From contig JBOGWP010000095.1 in assembly GCA_050693875.1 (NCBI GenBank), positions 1 through 64,000 on the forward strand: a stretch of DNA of 64,000 nt. Direction: 5' to 3'. Position numbers and translations under genes: made by a program. The notes under the pieces are model-generated. The model searched no databases and was not told where the DNA came from. It saw only the letters and a list, made by a program, of their open reading frames with translations. The DNA comes from JBOGWP01 sp050693875 (GTDB lineage: Bacteria > Actinomycetota > CADDZG01 > JAHWKV01 > JBOGWP01). Positions 43,293-52,669 of the stretch are shown in pieces (positions within the stretch are counted from its first letter, which is position 1; each line of letters opens with the position of its first letter).

Positions 43293-44780
43293 CTAGGAGT
43301 CGTCGTCTCGGGAGGGCGACAGGAGCTCCCCGCTCGGCCTCAGGTGGGCGCCGCCTGCGGCGTAGTGCCGGAGCCGCTCCTGGCCCTCGGGTGAGAGCAT
43401 CTCGACGGCGTCGAAGAACACCTTCCCCCGCGCGGCCCGCAGCGCGGCATCTCCGGCGCTCCCCCGGTGCGGCAGGTCGGTGGACAGGAGCACCAGCGGC
43501 CGGGGGGCGAAGTCGCCCGAGGCGAGAACCCCCGCCTTTCCGAGCGCCTTCCACAGCGTGTCGGTGCGGCGCAGCCCCGCCCGGGTGGTCGTGAAGGCCC
43601 CCGAGACGTCGAAGTGCCAGACCTCGCCGTGGCGGTCCTTGGCGAGGAAGGTGACCTCGATCCCGGTTGGCATCCGGCGGTCCTCGACGATCTCGGAGAA
43701 CCCGCAGTCCTCGAGGACGGCGCGCGCGATCTCCCTGGCCTTCCGCCCTTCCCGCACGGCCCGTGCCTGGAAGCTCTCGTCGTCGGCCTGCTGGCCGGTG
43801 GGGAGGGCGGGGAGCACGACGCGCGGGTGAGCCGACTGCCACCCCGACCGAGCCGCCACCCGTGCGCGCTCCTCGTCGACGCGGCGGTTGGATGACTCGA
43901 CGTAGGACGCATCGGTGTCGTATCCGGCGAAGCGGCGCTCGGTCCGCAGCGCGGCAATCGCGGTTGAGCCGCTGCCCATGAACGGGTCGAGCACGAGGTC
44001 GCCGCGATAGGTGTAGAGCTCGATCAGCCGCTGGGGGAGCTCGACCGGGAAGGGGGCGGGGTGGCCGACCCGGGTGGCGGACTCGGGCGGGATCTCCCAC
44101 AGGTCGGTGGTCGCCTCCATGAAATCGTCGGTGAACATCGAGGCCTCGGAGGGGAGCCCCATCGACGCCCGCTCGCGGCGAGAGATGGCTCGGCTGAAGC
44201 GGCCCTTCGAGGCGACGACCACGCGCTCGGTCAGGTCGCGGAGAACCGGGTTTGCCGGGCTCTGGAACGAGCCCCAGGCGCACGAGCCGGTGGCGCCGCG
44301 GGCCTTCTGCCATATGATCTCGCCCCGCAGCAGCAGGCCGAGGCGGTCCTGCAGGATCCCGATCACGTCTGCCGAGAGCGAGCGGTAGGGCCGGCGGCCG
44401 AGGTTGGCGACGTTGACCGCGATCCGCCCTCCCGGCTCGAGCTTGTCGACGCAGCATGCGAAGACCTCGGTCAGCAACTCGAGGTACTCGAAGTAGGTGG
44501 CCGGTACGCCGCCCTCGCCGAGCGCCTGCTCGTACTCCTTGCCGGCGAAGTAGGGAGGGGAGGTGACGACGAGGGCGACGGAGGCCGGCGGGAGCTCGTC
44601 CATCCGCCGCGCATCGCCCCGACGGATCCAATCGAGCCCGAGGGGCGGGTGCACGATCTCGTCGCTCGAGAGCTGCGGAGGGGTGAAGCGGGAGTAGAAG
44701 AATGAGGAGTCGTGGCTCTCGCGCCGCCCGACGCCGAATGGGGAGGTGGACGTGGGCTTTCGCCGCCTGCCGACGCTCAC
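43293..44780 (-). CDS. site-specific DNA methyltransferase (N4/N6 type) with extra C-terminal domain
   Basis: 495 residues from GTG 44780. TSPPYF (74-77 SPPY, catalytic motif IV) precedes DPFMGSGST (265-273, the SAM-binding motif), the beta-class order. TSPPY favours N4-cytosine, but N6-adenine is possible. Residues 335-490 form a separate alpha/beta domain (GIEVTFLAKDRHGEVWHFDV then SGAFTTTRAG) with spacing reminiscent of PD-(D/E)XK nucleases, although the usual E-x-K is replaced by D-V-S. No restriction gene is adjacent, so it is an orphan or self-contained enzyme. Confidence 0.85.
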   Translation of the reverse strand: MSVGRRRKPTSTSPFGVGRRESHDSSFFYSRFTPPQLSSDEIVHPPLGLDWIRRGDARRMDELPPASVALVVTSPPYFAGKEYEQALGEGGVPATYFEYLELLTEVFACCVDKLEPGGRIAVNVANLGRRPYRSLSADVIGILQDRLGLLLRGEIIWQKARGATGSCAWGSFQSPANPVLRDLTERVVVASKGRFSRAISRRERASMGLPSEASMFTDDFMEATTDLWEIPPESATRVGHPAPFPVELPQRLIELYTYRGDLVLDPFMGSGSTAIAALRTERRFAGYDTDASYVESSNRRVDEERARVAARSGWQSAHPRVVLPALPTGQQADDESFQARAVREGRKAREIARAVLEDCGFSEIVEDRRMPTGIEVTFLAKDRHGEVWHFDVSGAFTTTRAGLRRTDTLWKALGKAGVLASGDFAPRPLVLLSTDLPHRGSAGDAALRAARGKVFFDAVEMLSPEGQERLRHYAAGGAHLRPSGELLSPSRDDDS

Positions 44781-44926
44781 TGCGGCCTCCTCGTATGTTC
44801 AGTTCCTGATGGCAGAGCATAGAGGCGGGCCCTTGAGGATCCTCGGCTTTCCCAAGGTGTTCCTCCGAAGAAGGCCACGCCGGCCGCGGGCCTCCTGTCA
44901 CCCGCCCCTCGTACACTTGACCCAAA

Positions 44927-46939
44927 ATGCCGCCCTTCAAGCTCGTCTCCGAGTTCTCGCCCGCCGGCGACCAGCCCAAGGCCATCGAGCAGCTCACCGA
45001 GGGCCTGCTCGAAGGGATTGCTCGCCAGACCCTTCTGGGCATCACCGGCTCGGGGAAGAGCTTCACCATCGCGGGCGCAGTCGAGCGGGCGCAGCGTCCC
45101 ACGCTCGTCATGGCCCCCAACAAGAGCCTGGCCGCCCAGCTGGCCAACGAGTTCAAGGAGTTTTTCCCGGAGAACGCGGTCGAGTACTTCGTCTCGTACT
45201 ACGACTACTACCAGCCCGAGGCGTACATCCCCTCGAGCGACACCTACATCGAGAAGGACTCCTCGATCAACAACGAGATCGACCGGCTGCGCCACTCCGC
45301 CACGTCGGCGCTCCTCTCGCGCCGCGACGTGATCATCGTCGCCAGCGTCTCGTGCATCTACGGCCTGGGCTCGCCGGAGGAGTACGAGATGCAGCTTCTC
45401 CGGGTTGCCGTCGGAGAGGAGGTGGCGCAGGACGCGATGCTGCGCAAGCTCGTCGATATCGCCTACGAGCGCAACGAGCTCAACTTCGTGCGGGGCAAGT
45501 TCCGGGTCCGCGGCGACGTCGTCGATATCTTCCCGGCCTACGAGGAGACCGCCGTGCGCGTCGAGCTCTTCGGCGACACCATCGAGCGGCTGGTGCGGCT
45601 CGACCCCATCACCGGAGAGGTGCTCGACCAGCTCCCCTCGATCACGATCTTCCCGGCCAGCCACTACGTGGCATCGATGGCGCGGATGCAGCGGGCGATC
45701 AAGGGGATCGAGCAGGAGCTGGTGGAGCGCCTCGCAGAGCTGGAGACGTCCAACAAGCTGCTCGAGGCACAGCGGCTGCGGATGCGCACCGAGTACGACC
45801 TCGAGATGCTGCGGCAGGTCGGGGTGTGCAACGGGATCGAGAACTACTCCCGCCACATCGACGGCCGGGACACCGGCTCGCCGCCCCACACCCTGCTCGA
45901 CTACTTCCCCGACGATTTCCTCTGCATCATCGACGAGTCGCACGTGACCGTCCCCCAGCTGCACGGGCAGTACGAGGGCGACCGGAGCCGCAAGGAGACG
46001 CTCGTCGAGCACGGCTTCCGCCTGCCCTCGGCGATGGACAACCGGCCCCTGCGCTTCGACGAGTTCATCGGACGGGTCGGCGACCTGATCTTCCTCTCCG
46101 CCACCCCCGGCCCCTACGAATTGAAGGTCTCGAGCCGGGTGGTCGAGCAGATCGCCCGCCCCACCGGGCTGGTCGATCCCGAGGTGATCGTGCGGCCGAC
46201 GAAGGGCCAGATCGACGACCTCATCCACGAGATCCGCGAGCGGGTCGAGCGCGAGCAGCGCGTGCTGGTAACCACCCTGACCAAGAAGATGGCCGAGGAC
46301 CTGACCGACTACCTGATCGAGGTCGGCATCAAGGTCCGCTACCTCCATTCCGACATCGACACGATCCAGCGCATCCAGATCCTGCGCGAGCTCCGTCTCG
46401 GCGAGTTCGATGTGCTCGTCGGCATCAACCTGCTCCGCGAGGGTCTCGACCTCCCCGAGGTCGCCCTGGTCGCCATCCTCGATGCCGACAAGGAAGGGTT
46501 CCTGCGCTCCGAGACCTCACTGATCCAGACCATCGGCCGGGCGGCTCGCAACGTCGAGGGACAGGTGCTGATGTACGCCGACTCGGTCACCGATTCGATG
46601 CGCCGTGCGATCGACGAGACCAATCGCCGCCGAGAGATCCAGATGGCCTACAACGCCGAGCACGGGATCGATCCGAAGACCATCCGCAAGAAGGTCACCG
46701 ACATCCTGCTCGCGGCGAGTGGCGACGGCGCGACTCTTCCGAAGGGCCGCGGACGCGGGCGCCGCCGCGAACGCGAGCGGCGCGAGGCGCTGCTGATGCC
46801 GCGTGACGAGCTGTCCCGGCTGGTGCAGTCGCTCGAGGAGGAGATGCACGAGGCGGCGAAGGAGCTTCGCTTCGAGTACGCCGCCCGCTTGCGAGACGAG
46901 ATCGCCGAGCTGCGCCGCGAGCTGAAGGTCCTTACCTGA
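44927..46939 (+). CDS. uvrB: excinuclease ABC subunit B
   Basis: 670 residues, full length. The damage-verification helicase of nucleotide excision repair. Walker A GITGSGKS, the beta-hairpin region YYDYYQPEAYIPSSDTYIEK, the DESHVTVPQ box, and a C-terminal UVR motif (LVQSLEEEMHEAAKELRFEY) that binds UvrC. ATG 44927 has no Shine-Dalgarno; a TACACT ten bases upstream suggests a near-leaderless mRNA. No clear LexA box was found. Confidence 0.97.
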   Translation: MPPFKLVSEFSPAGDQPKAIEQLTEGLLEGIARQTLLGITGSGKSFTIAGAVERAQRPTLVMAPNKSLAAQLANEFKEFFPENAVEYFVSYYDYYQPEAYIPSSDTYIEKDSSINNEIDRLRHSATSALLSRRDVIIVASVSCIYGLGSPEEYEMQLLRVAVGEEVAQDAMLRKLVDIAYERNELNFVRGKFRVRGDVVDIFPAYEETAVRVELFGDTIERLVRLDPITGEVLDQLPSITIFPASHYVASMARMQRAIKGIEQELVERLAELETSNKLLEAQRLRMRTEYDLEMLRQVGVCNGIENYSRHIDGRDTGSPPHTLLDYFPDDFLCIIDESHVTVPQLHGQYEGDRSRKETLVEHGFRLPSAMDNRPLRFDEFIGRVGDLIFLSATPGPYELKVSSRVVEQIARPTGLVDPEVIVRPTKGQIDDLIHEIRERVEREQRVLVTTLTKKMAEDLTDYLIEVGIKVRYLHSDIDTIQRIQILRELRLGEFDVLVGINLLREGLDLPEVALVAILDADKEGFLRSETSLIQTIGRAARNVEGQVLMYADSVTDSMRRAIDETNRRREIQMAYNAEHGIDPKTIRKKVTDILLAASGDGATLPKGRGRGRRRERERREALLMPRDELSRLVQSLEEEMHEAAKELRFEYAARLRDEIAELRRELKVLT

Positions 46940-46959
46940 GGGGGGGTGCCGCCCCTCAG
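46936..46959. terminator. bidirectional hairpin at uvrB end
   Basis: CTGAGGGG (46936-46943) and CCCCTCAG (46952-46959) enclose an 8-nt loop. It includes the uvrB stop and the stop of the convergent small gene. Confidence 0.5.
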
Positions 46960-47213
46960 CGTTCGTCGTCGACGAGACCAAAGTACCGCCGCAGCGGCGC
47001 GTCGCTCTCCTGCTTCGAACGGGGGAGCAGAAGGTGCTGAATCTCGGTGTCGAGCCGCTGGCGGAGCCGCTCTAGTCGCTCTATGCGCTCCTCGCACTCG
47101 AGACCGGCGCTCGTGCTGTTCCCCGGGAAGCGTCTCCGCCCGGCGCGCTCGGACGTCAACCTCAGGTCGACCGCGTCGATCAGGGCATAGACGTCTGCAA
47201 GGCTCAGCTTCAC
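46956..47213 (-). CDS. small coiled-coil protein, unknown function
   Basis: 85 residues from GTG 47213; no clear Shine-Dalgarno. The sequence begins KLSLADVYALIDAVDLRLTS and continues with a charged helix (CEERIERLERLRQRLDTEIQ) of heptad character. It converges on uvrB with a shared hairpin. No family recognised. Coding is supported mainly by amino-acid composition and its tight fit against uvrB. Confidence 0.5.
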   Translation of the reverse strand: MKLSLADVYALIDAVDLRLTSERAGRRRFPGNSTSAGLECEERIERLERLRQRLDTEIQHLLLPRSKQESDAPLRRYFGLVDDER

Positions 47214-47467
47214 GGGGGGCACCCCTGTTCTGCTCGGTATTGGGATTAACGGAACCCAGCGGCCATGTACGCTTTTTTGGGCGTCCCCAGTTCTGCCTAG
47301 CAAATGGGGGAGGCCGGGCACGAACCGGGCGTGACTCACCCGCCCGGGGCCAGCCGTCGTCCCGGTAGACTGGGCCCTTCGAGCCAACTCCGGAGTGCCC
47401 ACAACGTTCCCCTTCCCGATCGTCCTGCTCCTCTCCGGGGATTGCTCGCGGGAGGGGCGCTCGACTC

Positions 47468-48037
47468 GTGTCTGAAGGCCACCCCAGCACCAACGGGCAC
47501 CGCAAGCCCCGCCGATTCGTCGACCCCACCGTTGCGCCTTCGCCCCCGCCGGAGCCGCGCGCCCGGTGGATCGTGGTCCTCGGGGTGGTCTCGGCCGCAA
47601 CCGGCTTGTTCCTGCTCGCCGGCGCGTCGATCGGCGCAGTGCTGGGTGGTGCGGGCCGACAGACCACGAGCCGGCTCGGGCCGGGGCTCGCGATCCTGGG
47701 GCTCGCCGTCGGTGGGTTGGCAGGCGTCTGGCTGGGGGCCTGGGCGGCCGCCCGCCTCGCCGGCACGGGCATGGCCGCGCCCCGGCCGGTGGTGGTGGCG
47801 ATGGGACTCGGCGGCACGGCCGGCCTGGCCTTCTCCGTGCTGCTGCTTGGCACGCTCGGCCGATATGTCCCGGGGGTCGTCCCCCTGCTGGCGATGCTGT
47901 CGCCCGGCGTGGGGGCGCTGATCGGCCAGCGCGTGCAGGGGCGGATGGGCCGCCGCCGAGCGGAGCACCCGCTTGAGCCCGCGGAGCCCGCACCCAAGCG
48001 CACCCCCAAGCCGGGCCGGCAGATGCCGCGGGACTGA
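47468..48037 (+). CDS. four-helix membrane protein, unknown function
   Basis: 189 residues from GTG 47468. A basic Pro-rich N-terminus, then TM segments WIVVLGVVSAATGLFLLAGA, GLAILGLAVGGLAGVWLGAW, VVVAMGLGGTAGLAFSVLLL and VVPLLAMLSPGVGALIG, and a basic C-terminus. No family recognised. The 254 bp upstream hold GTACGCTTTTTTGGGCGTCC (terminator-like) and a TAGACT -10-like box but no gene. Confidence 0.65.
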   Translation: MSEGHPSTNGHRKPRRFVDPTVAPSPPPEPRARWIVVLGVVSAATGLFLLAGASIGAVLGGAGRQTTSRLGPGLAILGLAVGGLAGVWLGAWAAARLAGTGMAAPRPVVVAMGLGGTAGLAFSVLLLGTLGRYVPGVVPLLAMLSPGVGALIGQRVQGRMGRRRAEHPLEPAEPAPKRTPKPGRQMPRD

Positions 48038-48046
48038 CGCCCGAGA

Positions 48047-48382
48047 TCAGGGCGCGGTCCGGTCCGCCTCCCGGCGGGCCGAGACCCGGAGCCCGTGGAC
48101 GAAGCCGACCACCGGGGCGGTCACCAGCGCGAAGGGAATGAGGTTGAGGACGAGCACCTCCCACCCGTCTGGTGCGCCCCCCGACCGGCCCACCGAGCGG
48201 GCATAGATCGCGAAGACCATGAACGGCAGGATCCCGAAAAGGATCAGCCAAGCGGTCACCCCGGCCATCAGCACCGCCACGCGCTCCGCCTCCCGGCCGA
48301 TCCAGCGGGTGAACGCCCGGGCGGCCAGCGCCCCGCCGGCGAGGAGGCCGACCTCGAGCACCGCAAGGAGGGTTGGGCTCAT
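48047..48382 (-). CDS. three-helix membrane protein, unknown function
   Basis: 111 residues from ATG 48382. Hydrophobic segments LLAVLEVGLLAGGALAARA, VAVLMAGVTAWLILFGILPF and VLVLNLIPFALVTAPVVGF. It converges with the preceding membrane protein and is divergent from uvrA (60-bp gap). No family recognised. Confidence 0.6.
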   Translation of the reverse strand: MSPTLLAVLEVGLLAGGALAARAFTRWIGREAERVAVLMAGVTAWLILFGILPFMVFAIYARSVGRSGGAPDGWEVLVLNLIPFALVTAPVVGFVHGLRVSARREADRTAP

Positions 48383-48442
48383 CGAGCTATTTTGGCACCG
48401 CCTCCCTGGGGCGCGGTGGCCCCCTCGACACCATGAGGCAGA

Positions 48443-51325
48443 ATGGCGATCGTGCAGCGAAGCGACGGCGCCGGGGCGTCTGCCAGCAGCCTGGTCATCC
48501 GGGGGGCGCGGGAGCACAACCTCAAGGACGTCCACCTGGAGCTGCCCCGCGACGCGCTGATCGTGTTCACCGGCATCTCCGGCTCGGGCAAGTCCTCCCT
48601 CGCATTCGACACGATCTACGCCGAGGGGCAGCGCCGCTACGTCGAGAGCCTCTCCGCCTACGCCCGCCAGTTCCTGGGGCAGATGGAGAAGCCCGACGTG
48701 GACTTCATCGAGGGGCTCTCGCCGGCGATCTCCATCGATCAGAAGTCGGCCTCGCGCAACCCGCGCTCGACGGTGGGGACGATCACCGAGATCTACGACT
48801 ACCTGCGGCTGCTCTACGCCCGGGTCGGCAAGCCCCACTGCCCCCGCTGTGGAAACCCGATCGTCCGCCAGACCGCTGAGCAGATCGTCGACCAGGTGCT
48901 GGCGATGGCCGCGGGTACGCGGTTCCAGGTCCTCGCCCCGCTGGTACGAGGCAAGAAGGGGGAGTACGAGAGCCTCTTCGAGGACCTCGCCAAGCAGGGG
49001 TTCGCCCGCGCCAAGGTCGACGGCAAGCTGATCGACCTGGCGGAGAAGATCCGCCTCGACCGGTATTACACGCACGACATCGACGTGGTGGTCGACCGGC
49101 TGGTGCGCCGGGAGGGCATGGAGCGCCGGCTCACCGACTCGATCGAGACCGCGCTCGGCTTGGCGAACGGAATCGCGGCCATCGAACTCGTCGACTCGGG
49201 GGAGCGGCTGGCCTTCTCGCAGAACGCCGCCTGCCTCAACTGCGGCCTCTCCTTCGAGGAGCTGGCACCGCGGAACTTCTCCTTCAACACCCCGTACGGC
49301 GCCTGCCCGCGCTGCGACGGGATCGGCACCCACCTCGAGGTCGACCCGGAGCTGGTGATCCCCGATCCCGACCGAACCATTGCCGGGGGGGCGGTTCATC
49401 CCTGGTCCGGAGCACGGCTGGAGTACTTCGAGCGGATGATGGAGGCGATCGGCGAGGCCTACGGCTTCGACCTGAACACGCCGTGGAAGGACCTCGCCGC
49501 CGAGGGGGCCGAGGCGATCCTCAGCGGAACCGGCGACCGCGAGGTGTTCGTCCGGTACCGCAACCGCTACGGCCGGCTGCGCCAGTACCACACGACGTTC
49601 GAGGGAGTCGTTCCATGGTTGGAGCGGCGGCGGGCCGAGGCCGAGTCCGAATACACCCGGGAGCGCATCGAGCAGTATTTCCGGGAAATCCCGTGCCCGG
49701 CCTGCAATGGGGCGAGGCTGAAGCCGGAGTCGTTGGCGGTGACGGTGGGCGGCTTGAACATCTGGGAGCTCTGCCGGCAGTCGGTCGACGACGCCCGGAG
49801 CTTCCTCGCCTCGCTCGAGCTCACCGAACGAGAGGAGGCGATCGCCCGCAGGGTGCTGAAGGAGGTCAACGCCCGACTCGGATTCCTGATCGACGTGGGG
49901 CTCGACTACCTGACGGTCGACCGGGCGGCTGCGACCCTCGCCGGCGGCGAGGCGCAGCGCATCCGGCTGGCGACGCAGATCGGAAGCGGCCTCGTCGGTG
50001 TGCTCTACATCCTCGACGAGCCGTCGATCGGCCTCCACCCCCGCGACAACCGCCGGCTCATCGACACCCTGGTGCGGCTGCGAGATCTCGGCAACACGCT
50101 GATCGTCGTCGAGCACGACGCGGAGACGATCCGCGCCGCCGACCACGTGGTCGACATCGGCCCCGGCGCCGGCGAGCACGGCGGCGAGGTGGTCTACGCG
50201 GGTGACGTGGACGGCCTGCTCGCCCACGAGTGGTCGCTGACCGGGGCGTACCTCTCGGGGCGGCGGGCGATCCCGTTGCCGAGCGACCGCCGCCGCCCGG
50301 ACGGCCGGTGGCTCGTGGTTCGCGGCGCCCGAGAGCACAACCTCAAGAACCTCGACGTGCGGTTTGCGGCCGGCCTGATGACCTGTGTCACCGGCGTGTC
50401 GGGGTCGGGGAAGTCCACGCTGGTCAACGAGATCCTCTACCGGGCAGTCCACCGCCACCTGCACCGCGCCGCCAAGATCCTTCCCGGCCGGCACCGGCGG
50501 ATCGAGGGGCTCGACCACGTCGACAAGGTCATCGACATCGACCAGTCGCCGATCGGACGGACCCCGAGATCCAACCCCGCCACGTACACCGGGGTCTTCG
50601 ACCACATCCGCCGGCTCTTCGCCGAGACCCCGGATGCGAAGGTGCGCGGTTACCGACCGGGCCGCTTCTCGTTCAACGTGCGGGGCGGGCGTTGCGAGAA
50701 CTGCCAGGGGGACGGCCAGATCAAGATCGAGATGTACTTCCTCCCCGACATGTACGTCACCTGCGAGGTCTGCAAGGGACGGCGGTACAACCGGGAGACC
50801 CTCGAGGTTCGCTACAAGGGACGCACCATCGCCGAGGTGCTCGGCATGAGCGTGGAGGAGGCCCTCGCGCTCTTCCGGCCGATCACGCCCATCGCCCGTC
50901 ATCTGCAGACGCTCTACGACGTCGGCCTCGCCTACATCCGGCTCGGGCAACCCGCGCCCACCCTGTCCGGCGGCGAGGCCCAGCGGGTGAAGCTCGCCTC
51001 CGAGCTGGCCAAGCGGGCCACCGGCAACACGCTCTATATCCTCGACGAGCCCACCACCGGGCTGCACTTCGAGGACATCGCCAAGCTCCTGCGCGTGCTC
51101 GACGGGCTGGTCGCCAAGGGGAACACGGTCGTGGTCATCGAACACAACCTCGACGTGATCAAGACCGCCGACTGGATCATCGACCTCGGTCCCGACGGAG
51201 GGGGGCGCGGCGGCCAGGTGGTGGCGGAGGGGCCTCCCGAGGCCGTTGCGGATGCGGAGCGCTCCTACACCGGGCGGTTCCTGCGGTCGGTCCTCCCGGC
51301 CGAAGCCTCGCGAGCGGTGGGCTGA
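48443..51325 (+). CDS. uvrA: excinuclease ABC subunit A
   Basis: 960 residues. Damage-sensing ABC ATPase dimer. Two nucleotide sites: GISGSGKSSLAFD with GGEAQRIRLA, and GVSGSGKSTLVNE with SGGEAQRVKLA. Zinc modules are CLNCGLSF ... CPRCDG and CENCQGDG ... CEVCKG. It leads an operon of phospholipid genes, linked by TGATG to plsC, an unusual pairing of repair and lipid synthesis. Confidence 0.97.
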   Translation: MAIVQRSDGAGASASSLVIRGAREHNLKDVHLELPRDALIVFTGISGSGKSSLAFDTIYAEGQRRYVESLSAYARQFLGQMEKPDVDFIEGLSPAISIDQKSASRNPRSTVGTITEIYDYLRLLYARVGKPHCPRCGNPIVRQTAEQIVDQVLAMAAGTRFQVLAPLVRGKKGEYESLFEDLAKQGFARAKVDGKLIDLAEKIRLDRYYTHDIDVVVDRLVRREGMERRLTDSIETALGLANGIAAIELVDSGERLAFSQNAACLNCGLSFEELAPRNFSFNTPYGACPRCDGIGTHLEVDPELVIPDPDRTIAGGAVHPWSGARLEYFERMMEAIGEAYGFDLNTPWKDLAAEGAEAILSGTGDREVFVRYRNRYGRLRQYHTTFEGVVPWLERRRAEAESEYTRERIEQYFREIPCPACNGARLKPESLAVTVGGLNIWELCRQSVDDARSFLASLELTEREEAIARRVLKEVNARLGFLIDVGLDYLTVDRAAATLAGGEAQRIRLATQIGSGLVGVLYILDEPSIGLHPRDNRRLIDTLVRLRDLGNTLIVVEHDAETIRAADHVVDIGPGAGEHGGEVVYAGDVDGLLAHEWSLTGAYLSGRRAIPLPSDRRRPDGRWLVVRGAREHNLKNLDVRFAAGLMTCVTGVSGSGKSTLVNEILYRAVHRHLHRAAKILPGRHRRIEGLDHVDKVIDIDQSPIGRTPRSNPATYTGVFDHIRRLFAETPDAKVRGYRPGRFSFNVRGGRCENCQGDGQIKIEMYFLPDMYVTCEVCKGRRYNRETLEVRYKGRTIAEVLGMSVEEALALFRPITPIARHLQTLYDVGLAYIRLGQPAPTLSGGEAQRVKLASELAKRATGNTLYILDEPTTGLHFEDIAKLLRVLDGLVAKGNTVVVIEHNLDVIKTADWIIDLGPDGGGRGGQVVAEGPPEAVADAERSYTGRFLRSVLPAEASRAVG

Positions 51326-52032
51326 TGGGAAAGCGCCCCAAGCCTCAGCTCGAGCGCACCTACCGCCCGCGGCGCCTCGTCGAGCCCTTCGACTGGTCCA
51401 TGTCGGGGCCGGTGCGTGGGCTGCGCAGCGATCTCCAGGAGCTGGTGCTGTTCCCGATCGTCCGCGCGTTCGCCCGCATCGACTGCCGCGGGAAGCAACA
51501 CCTGAAGGAGGTGCGGGGGCCGGTGGTGCTGGTATCGAACCACACCTCGCATTTCGACTGCCCCGTCATCCTGACCGCGCTCCCGCACCGCATCCGCCAG
51601 CGGACGATCGTGGCCGCGGCGGCCGACTACTTCTACAAGGTACGGATGCTCGGAGCCCTCACCTCGTTGGCGCTCGGCACGATCCCCTTCGAGCGCCACG
51701 AGGGCTCGCAGGCCGGGCTCGAGCGCTGCAAGGAAGGCCTTCGCCGGGGGTGGAACGTGCTGATCTTCCCCGAGGGCACCCGCTCGACCACCGGCGGGCT
51801 GGCCGCCTTCAAGCGCGGGGCCGCTCATCTTTGCCTCGAGACGAAGTGTGCCGCAGTGCCGATCCACATCCGTGGGGCGCACAACATCATGCCGAAGGGG
51901 GCTACGATGCCGAAGCCCGGGCGGGTGGAGGTCCGCTTCGGCGCTCTCGTGCACCCGGAGCCCGGCAACGACCCCGAGGCGCTGACCAAGCGGCTCCACG
52001 ACGCGGTGGCCGCGCTCGAGGCCGGGGCCTGA
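51325..52032 (+). CDS. PlsC-like 1-acylglycerol-3-phosphate acyltransferase
   Basis: 235 residues. The catalytic pair is His73-Asp78 (NHTSHFD), with FPEGTRSTTGG and VPIHIRGAH downstream. Makes phosphatidic acid from lysophosphatidic acid. Its ATG shares one base with the uvrA stop (TGATG). The downstream CDP-alcohol transferase and CdsA-like genes can use its product. It is similar in kind to the acyltransferase at 17427 but lacks that protein's long N-terminus. Confidence 0.9.
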   Translation: MGKRPKPQLERTYRPRRLVEPFDWSMSGPVRGLRSDLQELVLFPIVRAFARIDCRGKQHLKEVRGPVVLVSNHTSHFDCPVILTALPHRIRQRTIVAAAADYFYKVRMLGALTSLALGTIPFERHEGSQAGLERCKEGLRRGWNVLIFPEGTRSTTGGLAAFKRGAAHLCLETKCAAVPIHIRGAHNIMPKGATMPKPGRVEVRFGALVHPEPGNDPEALTKRLHDAVAALEAGA

Positions 52033-52066
52033 GGCGCAGCCGGCCCTCCCGACGGCGGGACACGGC

Positions 52067-52663
52067 ATGGGGATCTACGCGATCAAGCCGGCCTTCCGCC
52101 GGCGGCTCGCCGGGGCGAGCCGGTGGTGCGTCCGGCACGGCGTCTCCGCCGACACCCTGACCCTCGCGGGGGTGGTGGCCTCGCTCGCGGGAGGGGCTGG
52201 ATTGGCCGGTGGGGTTCAGAGGCGCTGGCTGCTGCTCGTCGTCCCGGTGCTGGCGATCGGCCGGACGGCGCTGAACGCCCTCGACGGGATGGTGGCCGGC
52301 GAAGCTGGCACGGCTCGCCCCTTCGGCGAGGTGCTGAACGAGCTTGCCGACCGGGTCTCCGACGCGGCGTGGTTCGTCGGGCTCGGCTTCGCCGCCGGCA
52401 TGTTCCCGGCACTGGCGGCCCTCGTGCTCGCTTACCTATCGTCCCAGGTGGGCGTCGCCACGAAGGCGGCCGGCGGCCCGCGGGTCTATGCCGGGATCAT
52501 GGGCAAGGCCGACCGGATGGTGCTGCTCTCGGCCGCCTCGCTGCTGGCGGTGCCGATCGGACTCGTGGTCCTCACCTGGGCGGCGTGGATCGCCGCGGCC
52601 GGCGCGGCAGTGACGATCGCCCAGCGCCTCGCCGCCGGCCTTTCGGCCCTTCGCCGGCGCTGA
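52067..52663 (+). CDS. CDP-alcohol phosphatidyltransferase, YnbA-like, variant motif
   Basis: 198 residues, about six TM helices. The family signature D-x2-D-G-x2-A-R-x8-G-x3-D-x3-D appears with changes: N70-AL-D73-G-MV-A77-G78 ... G87-EVL-N91-ELA-D95. Two of four metal-binding Asp are Asn and the Arg is Gly. I recall Asn at these positions in the E. coli YnbA-type subfamily, which is also paired with a CdsA-like partner. The alcohol substrate is unknown; an inactive or altered-metal enzyme is possible. Confidence 0.8.
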   Translation: MGIYAIKPAFRRRLAGASRWCVRHGVSADTLTLAGVVASLAGGAGLAGGVQRRWLLLVVPVLAIGRTALNALDGMVAGEAGTARPFGEVLNELADRVSDAAWFVGLGFAAGMFPALAALVLAYLSSQVGVATKAAGGPRVYAGIMGKADRMVLLSAASLLAVPIGLVVLTWAAWIAAAGAAVTIAQRLAAGLSALRRR

Positions 52664-52669
52664 ACCCGA

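Noticed and set aside
44781..44926. LexA/SOS box ahead of uvrB
   Set aside because: A GAACATACG string is present on the minus strand but its second half-site is missing, so no palindrome supports LexA control.
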